40,220 nucleotides of DNA from Akkermansiaceae bacterium (lineage in GTDB: Bacteria; Verrucomicrobiota; Verrucomicrobiia; Verrucomicrobiales; Akkermansiaceae). This document shows positions 1 through 8,467 of the stretch, one piece after another (within the stretch, counting starts at the first letter, position 1; each line of letters opens with the position of its first letter). The position numbers and the translations under genes were made by a program. The stretch covers positions 1 through 40,220 of the forward strand of contig SUVK01000001.1 of assembly GCA_015062055.1 (NCBI GenBank), read 5' to 3'. Under the pieces are notes generated by a model. The model saw nothing but the letters and a program-made list of their open reading frames with translations, searched no databases and was not told where the DNA came from.

Positions 1-310
1 GTCCACAAGGGGGAAGGACTCATTGCCGTCCTTCCCCCTATCCCCCATCCTGCTAGGGCAGTTTGGGCTCCTTTGGAGACTTTTTGGGAGGGCTTTCGGT
101 GTCGCATTTGATTTTACAACTTGCATTTCCTGAAAAAATGTAATTATTTTCTCGAATCGTGATAGAATTGTGTTATGTGGGGGCTCATTATAGAAGAAGC
201 ATAAAAATAACATGATAAATCAAATGTCGGTCGCTAAAAGTTTATCAGTGTCAAACAAAAAAACACCGGGGGAGGCCCGGTAAACGCATTTAACAAGAAA
301 GGAGAAGCGT
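1..310. other. Non-coding left edge with a strong hairpin
   Basis: No convincing gene is visible here. Bases 9-19 and 28-38 form a perfect 11-bp inverted repeat (GGGGGAAGGAC / GTCCTTCCCCC) with an 8-base loop. No T-run follows it, so it is not a textbook intrinsic terminator, although it may close a transcription unit lying to the left. The stretch 100-310 is AT-richer. A possible -10 box (TAGAAT, 163-168) has no clear -35 partner. A ribosome binding site (AAGAAAGGAG, about 296-304) serves the GTG at 311. Confidence 0.5.
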
Positions 311-589
311 GTGAAACATTTAACAAAATTATCAGATGAGGAATTGGCGGCATATATGGAAGGTATATTCTCACCTGATTTTTTAGCAAAATCGAGGGAT
401 GATATGGATGTAGATACCTTCGAGCTGTTACGAGTGGCGCTACAAGTGCGCGCGCTACAGCATCGCGATATCGCCGCACCGCATCCTTGGGTGATGCATA
501 GTATGGCGTACGATGCGTATACGGATGCCGAGCTGCCGCTTGCCGGGTTTACCGGGGGCGAGCAAAATATCGAAACAGACGAACCCTGA
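311..589 (+). CDS. Small acidic protein, paralogue of the 2067-2366 product
   Basis: Hypothetical 92-residue protein. It shares three blocks with the 99-residue product at 2067-2366: KLSDEELAAYME (residues 6-17), KSRDDMDVDTFE (27-38) and LPLAGFTG near the C-terminus (75-82). A duplicated small protein with the same ends conserved is very unlikely to be a chance ORF. The GTG start is supported by a good Shine-Dalgarno sequence (AGGAG) 6 bases upstream and by alignment with the paralogue's start. It has no signal peptide or membrane segment. The N-terminal pattern (a short acidic helix, 'L..YMEG') recalls the N-terminus of anti-sigma-like proteins. Together with the sigma factor 700 bases downstream this suggests a regulatory role, but that is inference only. 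Confidence 0.7.
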   Translation: MKHLTKLSDEELAAYMEGIFSPDFLAKSRDDMDVDTFELLRVALQVRALQHRDIAAPHPWVMHSMAYDAYTDAELPLAGFTGGEQNIETDEP

Positions 590-809
590 CACCGCCACAC
601 CACCCGAACAGCACTATGCCCGGCGGTTCTTCGCTTGCATGCTCCCCCCCTCTTTCGTATTGGCGATGGGAGGGGGTACAGACACTTGTTATATGATTAT
701 GTGCGGGAAAAATCATTTTTTTTCAATGGAAGTGATAGAAAGAGGTGAGACAGGTACTCATAATAGGAAATAAGACGTTGCGCAGGCTACTTCATCGGCA
801 CGGCTCGCA

Positions 810-1253
810 ATGCGAAATATTTTAACCTTAACCTCTTATAAAATTATGATTACTTCATTATTATCATCCAAAAGTTCTCTGGTATGCACTATAGGCCGTG
901 AGTTGAACGAGCGTGGATTGTTGGCCTCCATCTTGTATGCTGTCTTTGCCATAGGCCTGCCGTACTTGGCCGCCAAGCTCAGGGGCGTATTCAAACGGAA
1001 TGAGCAGAAAAATGCTGATAAGAGCGTATGCTGCAGACAAATGAACGCAGGAGCCGCTGTAACAATCTTGGCTTGTTTAGTAGTTGTGTTTATGCCTTCC
1101 GTTGTTACGGTGCCGGTGTTGATGCTGGTATGCAGTGGCGCGGTGTTGCGCTATCGTCAACTCAAAACCGAATACTCTGCACCTCATCGCCATGCGTGTT
1201 GGTTGTATCGTAAACGCTTATGCACCACGGCAGAGATTGAAATTAAGGCTTGA
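810..1253 (+). CDS. Hypothetical membrane protein
   Basis: 147 residues, not recognised. Two hydrophobic stretches are visible: about residues 38-57 (LLASILYAVFAIGLPYLAAK) and a longer one at about 81-111 that could form one or two helices. A basic linker (KRNEQKNADK) lies between them and a basic, histidine- and cysteine-containing tail follows, so an inner-membrane protein with a cytoplasmic tail is likely. The start is uncertain: no Shine-Dalgarno is seen at 810, and an in-frame ATG at 846 would remove 12 residues. Its stop codon lies inside the -35 element of the sigma-factor promoter. It could be a chance ORF, but membrane-like composition and co-orientation favour a real gene. Confidence 0.45.
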   Translation: MRNILTLTSYKIMITSLLSSKSSLVCTIGRELNERGLLASILYAVFAIGLPYLAAKLRGVFKRNEQKNADKSVCCRQMNAGAAVTILACLVVVFMPSVVTVPVLMLVCSGAVLRYRQLKTEYSAPHRHACWLYRKRLCTTAEIEIKA

Positions 1254-1278
1254 CCCTATGCAGAAAAAGGGGTAGTAT
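1250..1278 (+). promoter_or_regulatory. Sigma70-like promoter of the sigma factor/M48 operon
   Basis: TTGACC (1250-1255), 17-base spacer, TAGTAT (1273-1278). The predicted transcription start is near 1285, about 20 bases before the ATG at 1306. No Shine-Dalgarno is evident in that short leader. Confidence 0.6.
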
Positions 1279-1305
1279 AGCTCAGAAATCTCTGGCTCTG
1301 CATAC

Positions 1306-1899
1306 ATGACGGACGAAGAAATAGTAGAAAAGTTAATCAAAGGGGACCCTGCCACCATTAAGGCGTTCTTTTTCGAGATGTGTCGCCCCATGTTAGTCTA
1401 TATCGGACAGTACTTTTGCCAAAACAAGCAAACGCCCGAGGAGCTCATCGGTGAGTTCTACCAATTGCTTGCAAAGGACAATTGGCATAAGTTGAGGCAG
1501 TTTAAGTTCAGTTGCTCACTCAAGTCATATGTATCAATCATTGCCTCGCGCTATTTCCAGCATAAGCGCGATAAAGAATTGCTGCCGTTGGATGAGAATA
1601 TCGAGATACCGGTGGATAAGCCCGCCGTGCATGGTGAGAGCTGTTTCTTTATGAAAGACCTCGACTCCATACTCAAGCGCCTTCAACCTTTTGATCGTTT
1701 TTTGGTGCAACGCATTTTGATAGAAGGTGAAAAACCCGGGGATATATTGGATGAGGCAAGAGAGCAGTTGCAGAACGACGGTGCTTACACAACCTCTGCC
1801 AAAAACGATAGTGAGTTCGCCGGTTATGTGTATACGCGTTATAATCGGGTAAGAAAAGGTTTACAAAAACAAATGGTAGCTCTGGGTTATGGTCGTTGA
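1306..1899 (+). CDS. ECF-type RNA polymerase sigma factor
   Basis: 197-residue sigma70-superfamily protein, predicted to direct core RNA polymerase to a set of promoters. Residues about 15-92 look like region 2, with the diagnostic stretch FKFSCSLKSYVSIIASRYFQHKRD (positions 67-90; core and -10 recognition helices). The C-terminal part (about 125-195) has a region-4-like arrangement ending in YVYTRYNRVRKGLQKQ (near 175-190), but a roughly 20-residue polar insert interrupts it, so -35 recognition may be unusual. No sensor domain is fused. The gene opens a tightly overlapping operon: the next small ORF starts inside its last codons (ATG at 1889). This arrangement fits control by a co-translated small partner. 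Confidence 0.8.
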   Translation: MTDEEIVEKLIKGDPATIKAFFFEMCRPMLVYIGQYFCQNKQTPEELIGEFYQLLAKDNWHKLRQFKFSCSLKSYVSIIASRYFQHKRDKELLPLDENIEIPVDKPAVHGESCFFMKDLDSILKRLQPFDRFLVQRILIEGEKPGDILDEAREQLQNDGAYTTSAKNDSEFAGYVYTRYNRVRKGLQKQMVALGYGR

Positions 1900-2083
1900 T
1901 TCTCAATACTGCAATAATTACGAGTTGCTGGGGCGCGTGCTCGATGGTAACGCCTCCCGGCAAGAGCGTATGGCGGTTTTGGCCCGTATGGAAGATGCTC
2001 AATTTGAAGAATGCTTTATGGTTGCCTTGCATGCCGTAACCTTATTTGATGAGAAAGGAGACGTATATGAAACAGTTGAATAA
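1889..2083 (+). CDS. Small protein overlapping the sigma factor, possible anti-sigma partner
   Basis: 64-residue ORF that begins 11 bases before the sigma-factor stop and ends 17 bases inside the next gene, so all three could be translationally coupled. The segment NYELLGRVLDGNASRQERM and the following MEDAQFEECFMVALHA resemble, at low identity, the 'EELAAYME...DMDVDTFEVLNVA' core of the two longer small proteins in this block. I infer a divergent member of the same family. The pattern 'LL..YLDG.AS..E' is common in short anti-sigma proteins. No membrane segment is visible. The ORF is short and could still be spurious; overlap on both sides and the family resemblance are the support. Confidence 0.5.
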   Translation: MVVDSQYCNNYELLGRVLDGNASRQERMAVLARMEDAQFEECFMVALHAVTLFDEKGDVYETVE

Positions 2084-2366
2084 ATTATCCGACGAAGAAT
2101 TGGCTGCATATATGGAGAGCATCCTTTCTTCCGAAACCTTTGCGAAATCTCGCGATGATATGGATGTAGATACCTTTGAGGTATTGAATGTTGCCATTAA
2201 AGCGCGCGGGGCGCGAGAGGCAGATTTAGGTGATATGTTGTCTATGCCGATGTGCTATTCCGCATCTTCGGTAGCGTATGATGCCGATTTGCATTCTCTG
2301 CCGCTGGCCGGTTTTACAGGTGATAACTGTGCCGAAGACGACGATTTTGATGACGACGACCAATAA
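2067..2366 (+). CDS. Small acidic protein, paralogue of the 311-589 product
   Basis: 99 residues. The start at 2067 is preferred over an in-frame ATG at 2046 because GAGAAAGGAG lies just upstream and because it aligns with the paralogue at 311. It shares KLSDEELAAYME, KSRDDMDVDTFE and LPLAGFTG with that protein; the middle differs and the C-terminus here is a run of aspartates and glutamates (residues 89-98). Its stop codon overlaps the start of the M48 peptidase gene (TAATG at 2364-2368), so it is almost certainly co-translated with it. The function is unknown; regulatory or adaptor roles linked to the sigma factor or peptidase are possible but not shown by sequence. Confidence 0.75.
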   Translation: MKQLNKLSDEELAAYMESILSSETFAKSRDDMDVDTFEVLNVAIKARGAREADLGDMLSMPMCYSASSVAYDADLHSLPLAGFTGDNCAEDDDFDDDDQ

Positions 2367-3769
2367 TGGCACCCGAGCTTGATGCCCTGCGAAAAAGTAT
2401 CAACAGGTTGATGATTATTTTTATCATCGGCTCTTGTTGTTATGTGTTGCTGGCCTTGGCCGCCATTTGCGGTGGGGTATATGTGATGTTTCATCATCAC
2501 GACAACTCGTCTTTTCACGGGGTATATTTTTTAGCCATTGCCGGGTGGTTGATGTTGTGGCAAATGGTAGTATCGTTACGATTCAAAACGACCGTGCCCG
2601 AGGCCTACACGCCGATTACCGCACAGCAATACCCGGAGCTCTTCAAGCTGATTAACGAGGTGACGACAACCCTGAGTTTGCAGCCTGTAAGTAAAGTGTA
2701 TGTGTGCCCCGATGCCATGGCGGCAGTTTTTATCTTGCCGAAGTTTCGCAACATTGTGTTCAAGGCCGAGCGTCAACTGGTTATCGGCATGGGCCTGTTA
2801 AGCCAAATGGACGATGATGAACTGCGAGCGGTACTTTACCACGAGTTCGGCCATTATGCCCAGCAAGAGATGAAAAACTCGCTCTCGGTCTATACCGCAG
2901 GGCAATTCTTCCGCTCATTTGTTGCACAGGTCGAAAAATCCGAGGCAGATGCGCAAATAAAAAACATACTCAACCTCTTCACCTTATTTGCCATGTCGAT
3001 GTTTCGGCGCATCAATGCCCAATACGCGAAGATGGTCAAATACATGGAGTATGCAGCCGACGACGTAGCCCGGCAACACGTAGGTAAAGCAACCTTGCAG
3101 CGCGCACTGCTGCATGCTGCTCATATTCACTTCAATTACGGGGTCTTACAGTGGGGCAAACACCAGTTGAGTTTCGGCTTCAATATGGTGCCTGATGATG
3201 ACTATAAAGCCTTGTCTCTTATTGGTATGTATTCATGCCCGCCGCGACTCTTGCTTAAGGCCGAGCTGCTCAAACGCGTAGAGCGCCTCGGGGAGCTTGC
3301 CGCCGACACCTCGGCCCCCCTCACCATGGTAAAAGACGCGGTGCATTACACCCCGGCCCCGCTTCAACCCGGTATGCAGTATTGCTCGGCCTACCGGTTT
3401 GCCCAATGGCTGCGCGAAGGCTGCGCCCTTTATACCAAACGTAAACTGCGCGATAAATCCGTCAGGCTTCACATCCATTTACCGCATAAAAAACGTAAGT
3501 GGGTGAGGGGCGAGTCTTACTATACCTTGCTTCTCGATAATAAAAAAATAGGTGAGGGTAATTTTGTAAAGGGATTTTCGATAAAAAAGAGAATTGCACC
3601 CGGTAAACATGTACTCACCGCGCGAGCTGTCTGTGCTATTGCATGTGTGCCTTTTACTTTCGAGGTGAAAGAAAATCACGCTTACCGTATGGAGCTTGAT
3701 TTCTCATTCCGCTTTTTCAAGAGGCATACATTAGAGGTCTTTGTCGAGTCTTTTGAGTGTGTGGCCTGA
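2366..3769 (+). CDS. Membrane-anchored M48-family zinc metallopeptidase
   Basis: 467 residues. Two N-terminal membrane helices (about 13-40 and 53-71) precede an M48 (HtpX/Ste24-like) protease domain. The zinc motif HEFGH is at residues 159-163 and the third-ligand motif EYAADDVA at about 228-235. A region rich in short beta strands follows (about 370-467, 'GESYYTLLLDNKKIGEG... GKHVLTARA'), resembling a carbohydrate- or surface-interaction sandwich appended to the protease. Members of the family cleave membrane or envelope proteins. Co-expression with a sigma factor and small partner proteins suggests a role in an envelope stress or signalling pathway, possibly by releasing the sigma factor; that is inference. 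The start overlaps the previous stop. Confidence 0.85.
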   Translation: MAPELDALRKSINRLMIIFIIGSCCYVLLALAAICGGVYVMFHHHDNSSFHGVYFLAIAGWLMLWQMVVSLRFKTTVPEAYTPITAQQYPELFKLINEVTTTLSLQPVSKVYVCPDAMAAVFILPKFRNIVFKAERQLVIGMGLLSQMDDDELRAVLYHEFGHYAQQEMKNSLSVYTAGQFFRSFVAQVEKSEADAQIKNILNLFTLFAMSMFRRINAQYAKMVKYMEYAADDVARQHVGKATLQRALLHAAHIHFNYGVLQWGKHQLSFGFNMVPDDDYKALSLIGMYSCPPRLLLKAELLKRVERLGELAADTSAPLTMVKDAVHYTPAPLQPGMQYCSAYRFAQWLREGCALYTKRKLRDKSVRLHIHLPHKKRKWVRGESYYTLLLDNKKIGEGNFVKGFSIKKRIAPGKHVLTARAVCAIACVPFTFEVKENHAYRMELDFSFRFFKRHTLEVFVESFECVA

Positions 3770-3814
3770 TGTGGCTCGTTTTTTGTGCTACACCTTAATA
3801 GTTAGCCTATAAAA

Positions 3815-3845
3815 TTGACAAAAGAGAGGTGGTTCGGGATATAAT
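3815..3845 (+). promoter_or_regulatory. Near-consensus promoter of the first autotransporter
   Basis: TTGACA (3815-3820), 19-base spacer, TATAAT (3840-3845). The expected transcription start is near 3852, two bases before the ATG at 3854, so the mRNA would be essentially leaderless. No Shine-Dalgarno is seen. Confidence 0.65.
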
Positions 3846-3853
3846 GGGCGGGT

Positions 3854-6800
3854 ATGAAATTACATCTGCCCTTATCATTGTCAGTTTATGTGTGTGGTGT
3901 GCTGAGCTCTGCAGCAGCAGTGGGTGACACCGGGTCTGTGTGGGACAGCAACTGGGGAGCTGCCGGATTGGACGGGGCCCCCGATGCCTCGGCGGCGCAA
4001 TACCAAGCAGACATTACCGCAAGCGGGGTTACCGCCTTGGTGCAGCCTGCCGGAGCGGCAGCGCCGTATGATTTTGCAACCTACACCGCCATTACCCTGA
4101 CCGGGGCGGGTAATACCGGGGCGCAGATATTCGGGGGTGCGGCATCTACCGATTCTACTGCAACGGGCAGCGTGGTGAGAGATACTTGGATAGCCGCCGA
4201 AGCCGGGCAGTACAATATGCTGGTGGGTGGTAATTTTGCCGATAATTGGAACGGGGGTGCAGCCTTCAATTTTACGGGCAATACACATATACTCGTGAAT
4301 GGGGCGAGTGTGGCGAATATTGTGGGGGGTAATTATAAAGATGGGCAAGCGGCCTCGTTTACGGGTAATTCGTATATCTCGGTAGTGAGCGGCAATGTGA
4401 GTGGCTCTATCGTGGGGGCGGGGGTGGTGACACATAACCGCAATGCTCAATTTAGTGGCGATACGAATGTTTTTGTCTATGTGCCCTTGAGCGATAACAG
4501 TGGGCCTGCCATTAACCTGTTGCCACAAAATATGGTAGCGGGCGGTTATGGCTGGGCTACCAACACATGGAAAACGCAAACCATTACGGGCGACACGCAT
4601 GTTACGGTAGACCTGCGGGATTACACCGGTGCTGCTGCCGATTTTGCCAAGCATGTGGTAGGTGGCGGTTTTTGCGGGGCCGGGGGCAATGCCATGGTGA
4701 TAGAGGGCGATACCTACGTGAGCCTTAATCTCGGTGAGCAGTCGATGGCGGCCGGGGTGCGGGTGTTGGGCGGGCATTGGGTTAATGCCGGCAGCGGCTC
4801 GGTTTCGGGGACGGCCCACTTGAGCATAGGCAGTGGGGCTTTCAATGATTGGGTGGTGGGCGCCTCGTGGACGGATGTCGCCAATACCACGACCTCTTAC
4901 GGCGGTGTCGATATGCAGTTGAGCGGTGGCTCTTTTGCCGGTAATGTGATAGGTGCCACCCGCTTGGCACCCGGGGTGGGCAATGCTGCGGTAGGGGCGG
5001 TGCAGGTGGATATATCGGGGGCTGATTTGTCGGGCACTTTGTACGGTGGTCATTATATCAACGGCACGGGTACAGATACCGTTTCGGCCCAAGTGGGCGA
5101 TATTGATATTGTGCTTACAGGCGGCAGTGTGGGCGATATTGTCGGGGGCTCTTACGTGGCACGCAATAATGCTGCTGCCGTTGTGCAGCAAGGCGATATC
5201 ACCATTAATCTGCAAGGTGGTGCCGTTAACGGTAATATATATGCAGCCGGGCAGCAGGGCGGGAGCACGGCCTTGCAAACGGCATCTACCACAGTAACTG
5301 TAGGTGCCGGGGTTACATTCTCTGATTCTTCCCTTGTATCGGGGGATTATGTCGGCAATAATATTACCGCTACGGTTACGGGGGCTCGTTCCTTAGTGTT
5401 CGGGGATGCCGCAACGTACGATAATGTGGCCGACGTGGTGTTTGACTCCTTTGATACAGTGGAGGTTGCCGAGGGCGGCTATGTAACCGTGAAGGGGTTT
5501 ACCCGTATGCCGCACTTACAGAAAACGGGTGGTGGTGCCTTAGCTTTTACGGCAGATGCAGCACTCACCGACATTTCTTTGCAAGGGGGTAGCCTTATCG
5601 TGCACACTTCTGATGGCGCTACTACGCTTCAGGGGAATGTTACGGCGGTAATAGGCACCCAATTCGTGATAGACGGCCCCGAGCCCCTGGTGGTGCAGGG
5701 GGCATTTTCGGCACCCGATGTGCGGATATCCCCCAATGCTTCGCTGGTGCTGAACGGTAGCAATAATGTGTTGAGCCGCATTCTGGGCGGGGGCTCGTTC
5801 ACCTTGGGAGAGTCGGCTCAAGCCATCTTTCGCTTCAATACCGATACCGGTGAGCAGGTGGTGAACCTGGACTCTTGGAGGATTGAAAATGGTGCGGCGC
5901 TTACCTTGTATTCCGAGGGCTCAAGCCCCTTGGGTACCGGGGGGTACCTGCTGGGTGAGTTGGCAGAATGGGAGGCGGTGAATTATACCCTCACCCTCAG
6001 CGGGGCCCCGTTTATGAAAATTGACACGGCGCGCAGTTTTCTCGAGCATGATGACGGTCGGCTATGGCTTATCTTGGTTGAGCGTGGCACCAACCCCATG
6101 GCCGATGTGGCTGACTCTCACAACGCGCGAGCCGGTGCCGAGCTCTTGTGGAATGCCCCCGCCCCTACTCCCGGCGGAGATATTCGGGCCGCCTACGATG
6201 AAGTGATGTTGCTTTTGAGAGAGGATAATCCCACCGGTGCCAACGAGCTGATGGCCGCCGTGGCCGGTTCTTCTTATGCTGCCTTGGGGGTGGCTTTTGA
6301 GCAGGAGCTGCGGCAGCGGCTTTATGCCATACGCAATCGCACCACGCAAATGGGGCTTTCCCCGTGTTATGTATACGATGATATACCCCTGTGGAATGCC
6401 TGGGTGAATGCCGATGGCTCATACAGTGAGATGCGGGCGGACGGTACGGCTGCCGGCTACAAACTCTCCTCTTGGGGTGGTACGGTAGGGGTAGATATTG
6501 CTTTTGATGAATCGTGGTGCGGTGGTTTTGCTTTTACTGCCTTGTACGGGGATTTTGATGCCATGGCGCCCGATGCCCTCAACGGGGATTTTGATACCTA
6601 CACGCTCGCTCTCTTTAGCAAATATGAGAACCGCGCCTGGTCTCATACATTTTTGGCAGCCGGCTCGTGGTTAGAGACCTCGCTTCACCGCCGGGTGCAG
6701 GCAGGGGCGCTCTCTTATTCTACCGAGGGCGATACGCACGGTTTCGGGCTGGGGCTTATGTACGAGCTGGGGTATAAAATCTCATTCAATCAACAACAGA

Positions 6801-7234
6801 CCTGCTACCTGCAACCCATTGCTCATGTGGTCTATACTCACAGCAATGTGTGCGAGTTTTCCGAAACCGGGGCAGATGCCGCTCTCTCTCTCGGTAATCA
6901 ATCTCTCAATAGCTTGGTTTTCGGGCTCGGACTTCGGGCGCAAACCACCATTGGTGAGTCCGAGGATAACCGATTCGGTACTCTGCAAGGTCACGCGTTG
7001 CTTAAAATCCACGTCCTCGACCGCAACGCCGAGTCCGATGTTGCCTTTGCCGCCGGGGGGGCTTCCGCCTCGGTTATATCTGCGCGGGGCGGTGTTTTAG
7101 GGGCAGAGATAGGTGCGGGCCTCAACATACCGGTCGGGGTTGGTAGCGGGGTGCTGTTCATCGATGCAGCAGCCGAGTTCAGGGCCGATGCGGTAGATGT
7201 ATTCGGCACCGTCGGCTACCGTTTCCGGTTCTGA
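3854..7234 (+). CDS. Autotransporter (type Va secretion), 1126 residues
   Basis: Self-exporting surface protein. Residues 1-22 are a signal peptide (MKLHLP... ending SAAA). The passenger (about 23-780) is rich in G, T, N, D and V, with recurring 'GNTHI.V.G..V..IVGG' units typical of a right-handed beta-helix. Residues about 838-1126 form an autotransporter beta-barrel, starting at 'IPLWNAWVNADGSY' and ending with the aromatic terminus YRFRF expected for outer-membrane insertion. The passenger matches an internal module (about residues 903-1460) of the giant autotransporter at 11050, and the barrels are homologous as well. It is monocistronic with its own promoter. No enzymatic motif is seen; adhesion or surface coating is the likely role. 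The ligand is unknown. Confidence 0.88.
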   Translation: MKLHLPLSLSVYVCGVLSSAAAVGDTGSVWDSNWGAAGLDGAPDASAAQYQADITASGVTALVQPAGAAAPYDFATYTAITLTGAGNTGAQIFGGAASTDSTATGSVVRDTWIAAEAGQYNMLVGGNFADNWNGGAAFNFTGNTHILVNGASVANIVGGNYKDGQAASFTGNSYISVVSGNVSGSIVGAGVVTHNRNAQFSGDTNVFVYVPLSDNSGPAINLLPQNMVAGGYGWATNTWKTQTITGDTHVTVDLRDYTGAAADFAKHVVGGGFCGAGGNAMVIEGDTYVSLNLGEQSMAAGVRVLGGHWVNAGSGSVSGTAHLSIGSGAFNDWVVGASWTDVANTTTSYGGVDMQLSGGSFAGNVIGATRLAPGVGNAAVGAVQVDISGADLSGTLYGGHYINGTGTDTVSAQVGDIDIVLTGGSVGDIVGGSYVARNNAAAVVQQGDITINLQGGAVNGNIYAAGQQGGSTALQTASTTVTVGAGVTFSDSSLVSGDYVGNNITATVTGARSLVFGDAATYDNVADVVFDSFDTVEVAEGGYVTVKGFTRMPHLQKTGGGALAFTADAALTDISLQGGSLIVHTSDGATTLQGNVTAVIGTQFVIDGPEPLVVQGAFSAPDVRISPNASLVLNGSNNVLSRILGGGSFTLGESAQAIFRFNTDTGEQVVNLDSWRIENGAALTLYSEGSSPLGTGGYLLGELAEWEAVNYTLTLSGAPFMKIDTARSFLEHDDGRLWLILVERGTNPMADVADSHNARAGAELLWNAPAPTPGGDIRAAYDEVMLLLREDNPTGANELMAAVAGSSYAALGVAFEQELRQRLYAIRNRTTQMGLSPCYVYDDIPLWNAWVNADGSYSEMRADGTAAGYKLSSWGGTVGVDIAFDESWCGGFAFTALYGDFDAMAPDALNGDFDTYTLALFSKYENRAWSHTFLAAGSWLETSLHRRVQAGALSYSTEGDTHGFGLGLMYELGYKISFNQQQTCYLQPIAHVVYTHSNVCEFSETGADAALSLGNQSLNSLVFGLGLRAQTTIGESEDNRFGTLQGHALLKIHVLDRNAESDVAFAAGGASASVISARGGVLGAEIGAGLNIPVGVGSGVLFIDAAAEFRADAVDVFGTVGYRFRF

Positions 7235-7345
7235 GGGAGCGTGCCGGGGTAATCACAGAACGAGCTGATTTTGAGGGCCTGCTTAAACGGCTTGAGAAAT
7301 CGGCTCTCGCTTGCCCTGCAATTACTCCGTCAGAGATGATTTGTC

Positions 7346-7374
7346 TTGCATATCTGTTCAGAATTTGCTACACT
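7346..7374 (+). promoter_or_regulatory. Promoter of the polyprenyl synthase/cysE operon
   Basis: TTGCAT (7346-7351), 17-base spacer, TACACT (7369-7374) with an extended -10 (TGC directly upstream). The predicted start is near 7381, about 44 bases before the ATG at 7425. The rest of 7235-7424 shows no gene and no clear terminator for the preceding autotransporter. Confidence 0.5.
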
Positions 7375-7424
7375 CTGCCCGCACCAAGCTTCTGACAGCC
7401 CGGGTTGCATGTTTACATACAAAA

Positions 7425-8438
7425 ATGGCCATCCCCTTTTTCAGTAAATTACGTGAAAAAAAGACACACCTTAAGCTCATTAACAAAGAGCTTCAGAAGG
7501 TGAGGGATGAAATCGCCCGCCAGACGGAAGATTTTGACCCGTATGTGCGAGATTACATGCGCCGCATATGCCGGGGGCAGGGCAAGATGCTGCGCCCGGG
7601 CTTGGTGTTGCTCACGGCTGCTGCCACCGGCGGTATCAAGCAAGAGCATATCGTGTTTGCCGCCTTGTTAGAGATGACCCACATGTCATCCCTTATTCAC
7701 GACGATGTGTTGGATAAGGCAGACACCCGCCGCGACCAACCCACCCCCAATGCCTTGTGGGGTAACGAGTTGGCCGTTTTGCTGGGCGATACCCTCATGG
7801 CGCAGGCCATTGTGATGGGTACCGAGATAGGCGGTAGCAAGTTTTGCCGCAAAATGGCGCTGGCTATGCGCGATTTGTGCCAAGGCGAGGTCGAGCAATC
7901 CTCGCGCTTGTGGGATGCCGAGATGAGCCGTGCCGACTATTACGAGGTAATCCGTAAAAAAACAGCCACTCTTTTTGCTATAGCCATGAGCGGGGCCGCC
8001 TACCTGCAAGGTATGGACGACGAGATGGTAGAGCAGCTCAACCGCATGGGGACCCTGCTGGGTATATCTTACCAAATCTATGACGATTGCCTGGACCTCA
8101 CCGGTACGGATGAAGGCGCCGGCAAAACACTGGGCACCGATGCCGAAAAGGGTAAACTCACCCTGCCCGTATTCTTCCTCATGGAGTCCTCTTGCGAAGA
8201 CGTAGCAGAGCAGGTGCGTGCCGCCATTGAGAGACACGAGGAGATAGACTACGCCCGTTTGCGCAATACCGAGGCGTTCGGCGAGGCGATTCGCTTATCG
8301 GTGGCGGAGGGCTTGGCCCGCAATGAGGAGGCCCGCGAAGTGCTGTGGTTGTTGCCCGATACCAAAGCACGCAAAGCCTTGGCGGAGATGACATACCGCT
8401 TGGATGATCTGCTGCGCGATTGTTGCGTGGAGGATTAG
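7425..8438 (+). CDS. Trans-polyprenyl diphosphate synthase
   Basis: 337 residues, the usual length for octaprenyl/nonaprenyl (IspB-type) synthases, which chain isopentenyl diphosphate onto an allylic primer to make quinone side chains. The first aspartate-rich motif DDVLD is at 93-97, GKMLRP at 53-58, the second aspartate motif DDCLD at 220-224, and the GTDAEKGK segment that binds substrate at 237-244. The ATG at 7425 (MAIPFF) is preferred: the ORF is open further upstream, but the extension does not look like family sequence and would cross the predicted promoter. Chain length cannot be read with certainty. The next gene, cysE, follows after 29 bases. Confidence 0.88.
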   Translation: MAIPFFSKLREKKTHLKLINKELQKVRDEIARQTEDFDPYVRDYMRRICRGQGKMLRPGLVLLTAAATGGIKQEHIVFAALLEMTHMSSLIHDDVLDKADTRRDQPTPNALWGNELAVLLGDTLMAQAIVMGTEIGGSKFCRKMALAMRDLCQGEVEQSSRLWDAEMSRADYYEVIRKKTATLFAIAMSGAAYLQGMDDEMVEQLNRMGTLLGISYQIYDDCLDLTGTDEGAGKTLGTDAEKGKLTLPVFFLMESSCEDVAEQVRAAIERHEEIDYARLRNTEAFGEAIRLSVAEGLARNEEAREVLWLLPDTKARKALAEMTYRLDDLLRDCCVED

Positions 8439-8467
8439 TGAAATAAGCCTTTATAGATACCCGATAT

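Noticed and set aside
644..676. C-run/G-run inverted repeat (7-bp stem) after the first small gene as a terminator
   Set aside because: Homopolymer-based pairing with a long loop and no T-run.
513..773. 86-residue plus-strand ORF
   Set aside because: Overlaps the end of the 311 gene in another frame, has no ribosome binding site and no recognisable features.
3881..5278. 465-residue minus-strand ORF
   Set aside because: Antisense to the autotransporter passenger; H/R/I/P-rich composition without family features.
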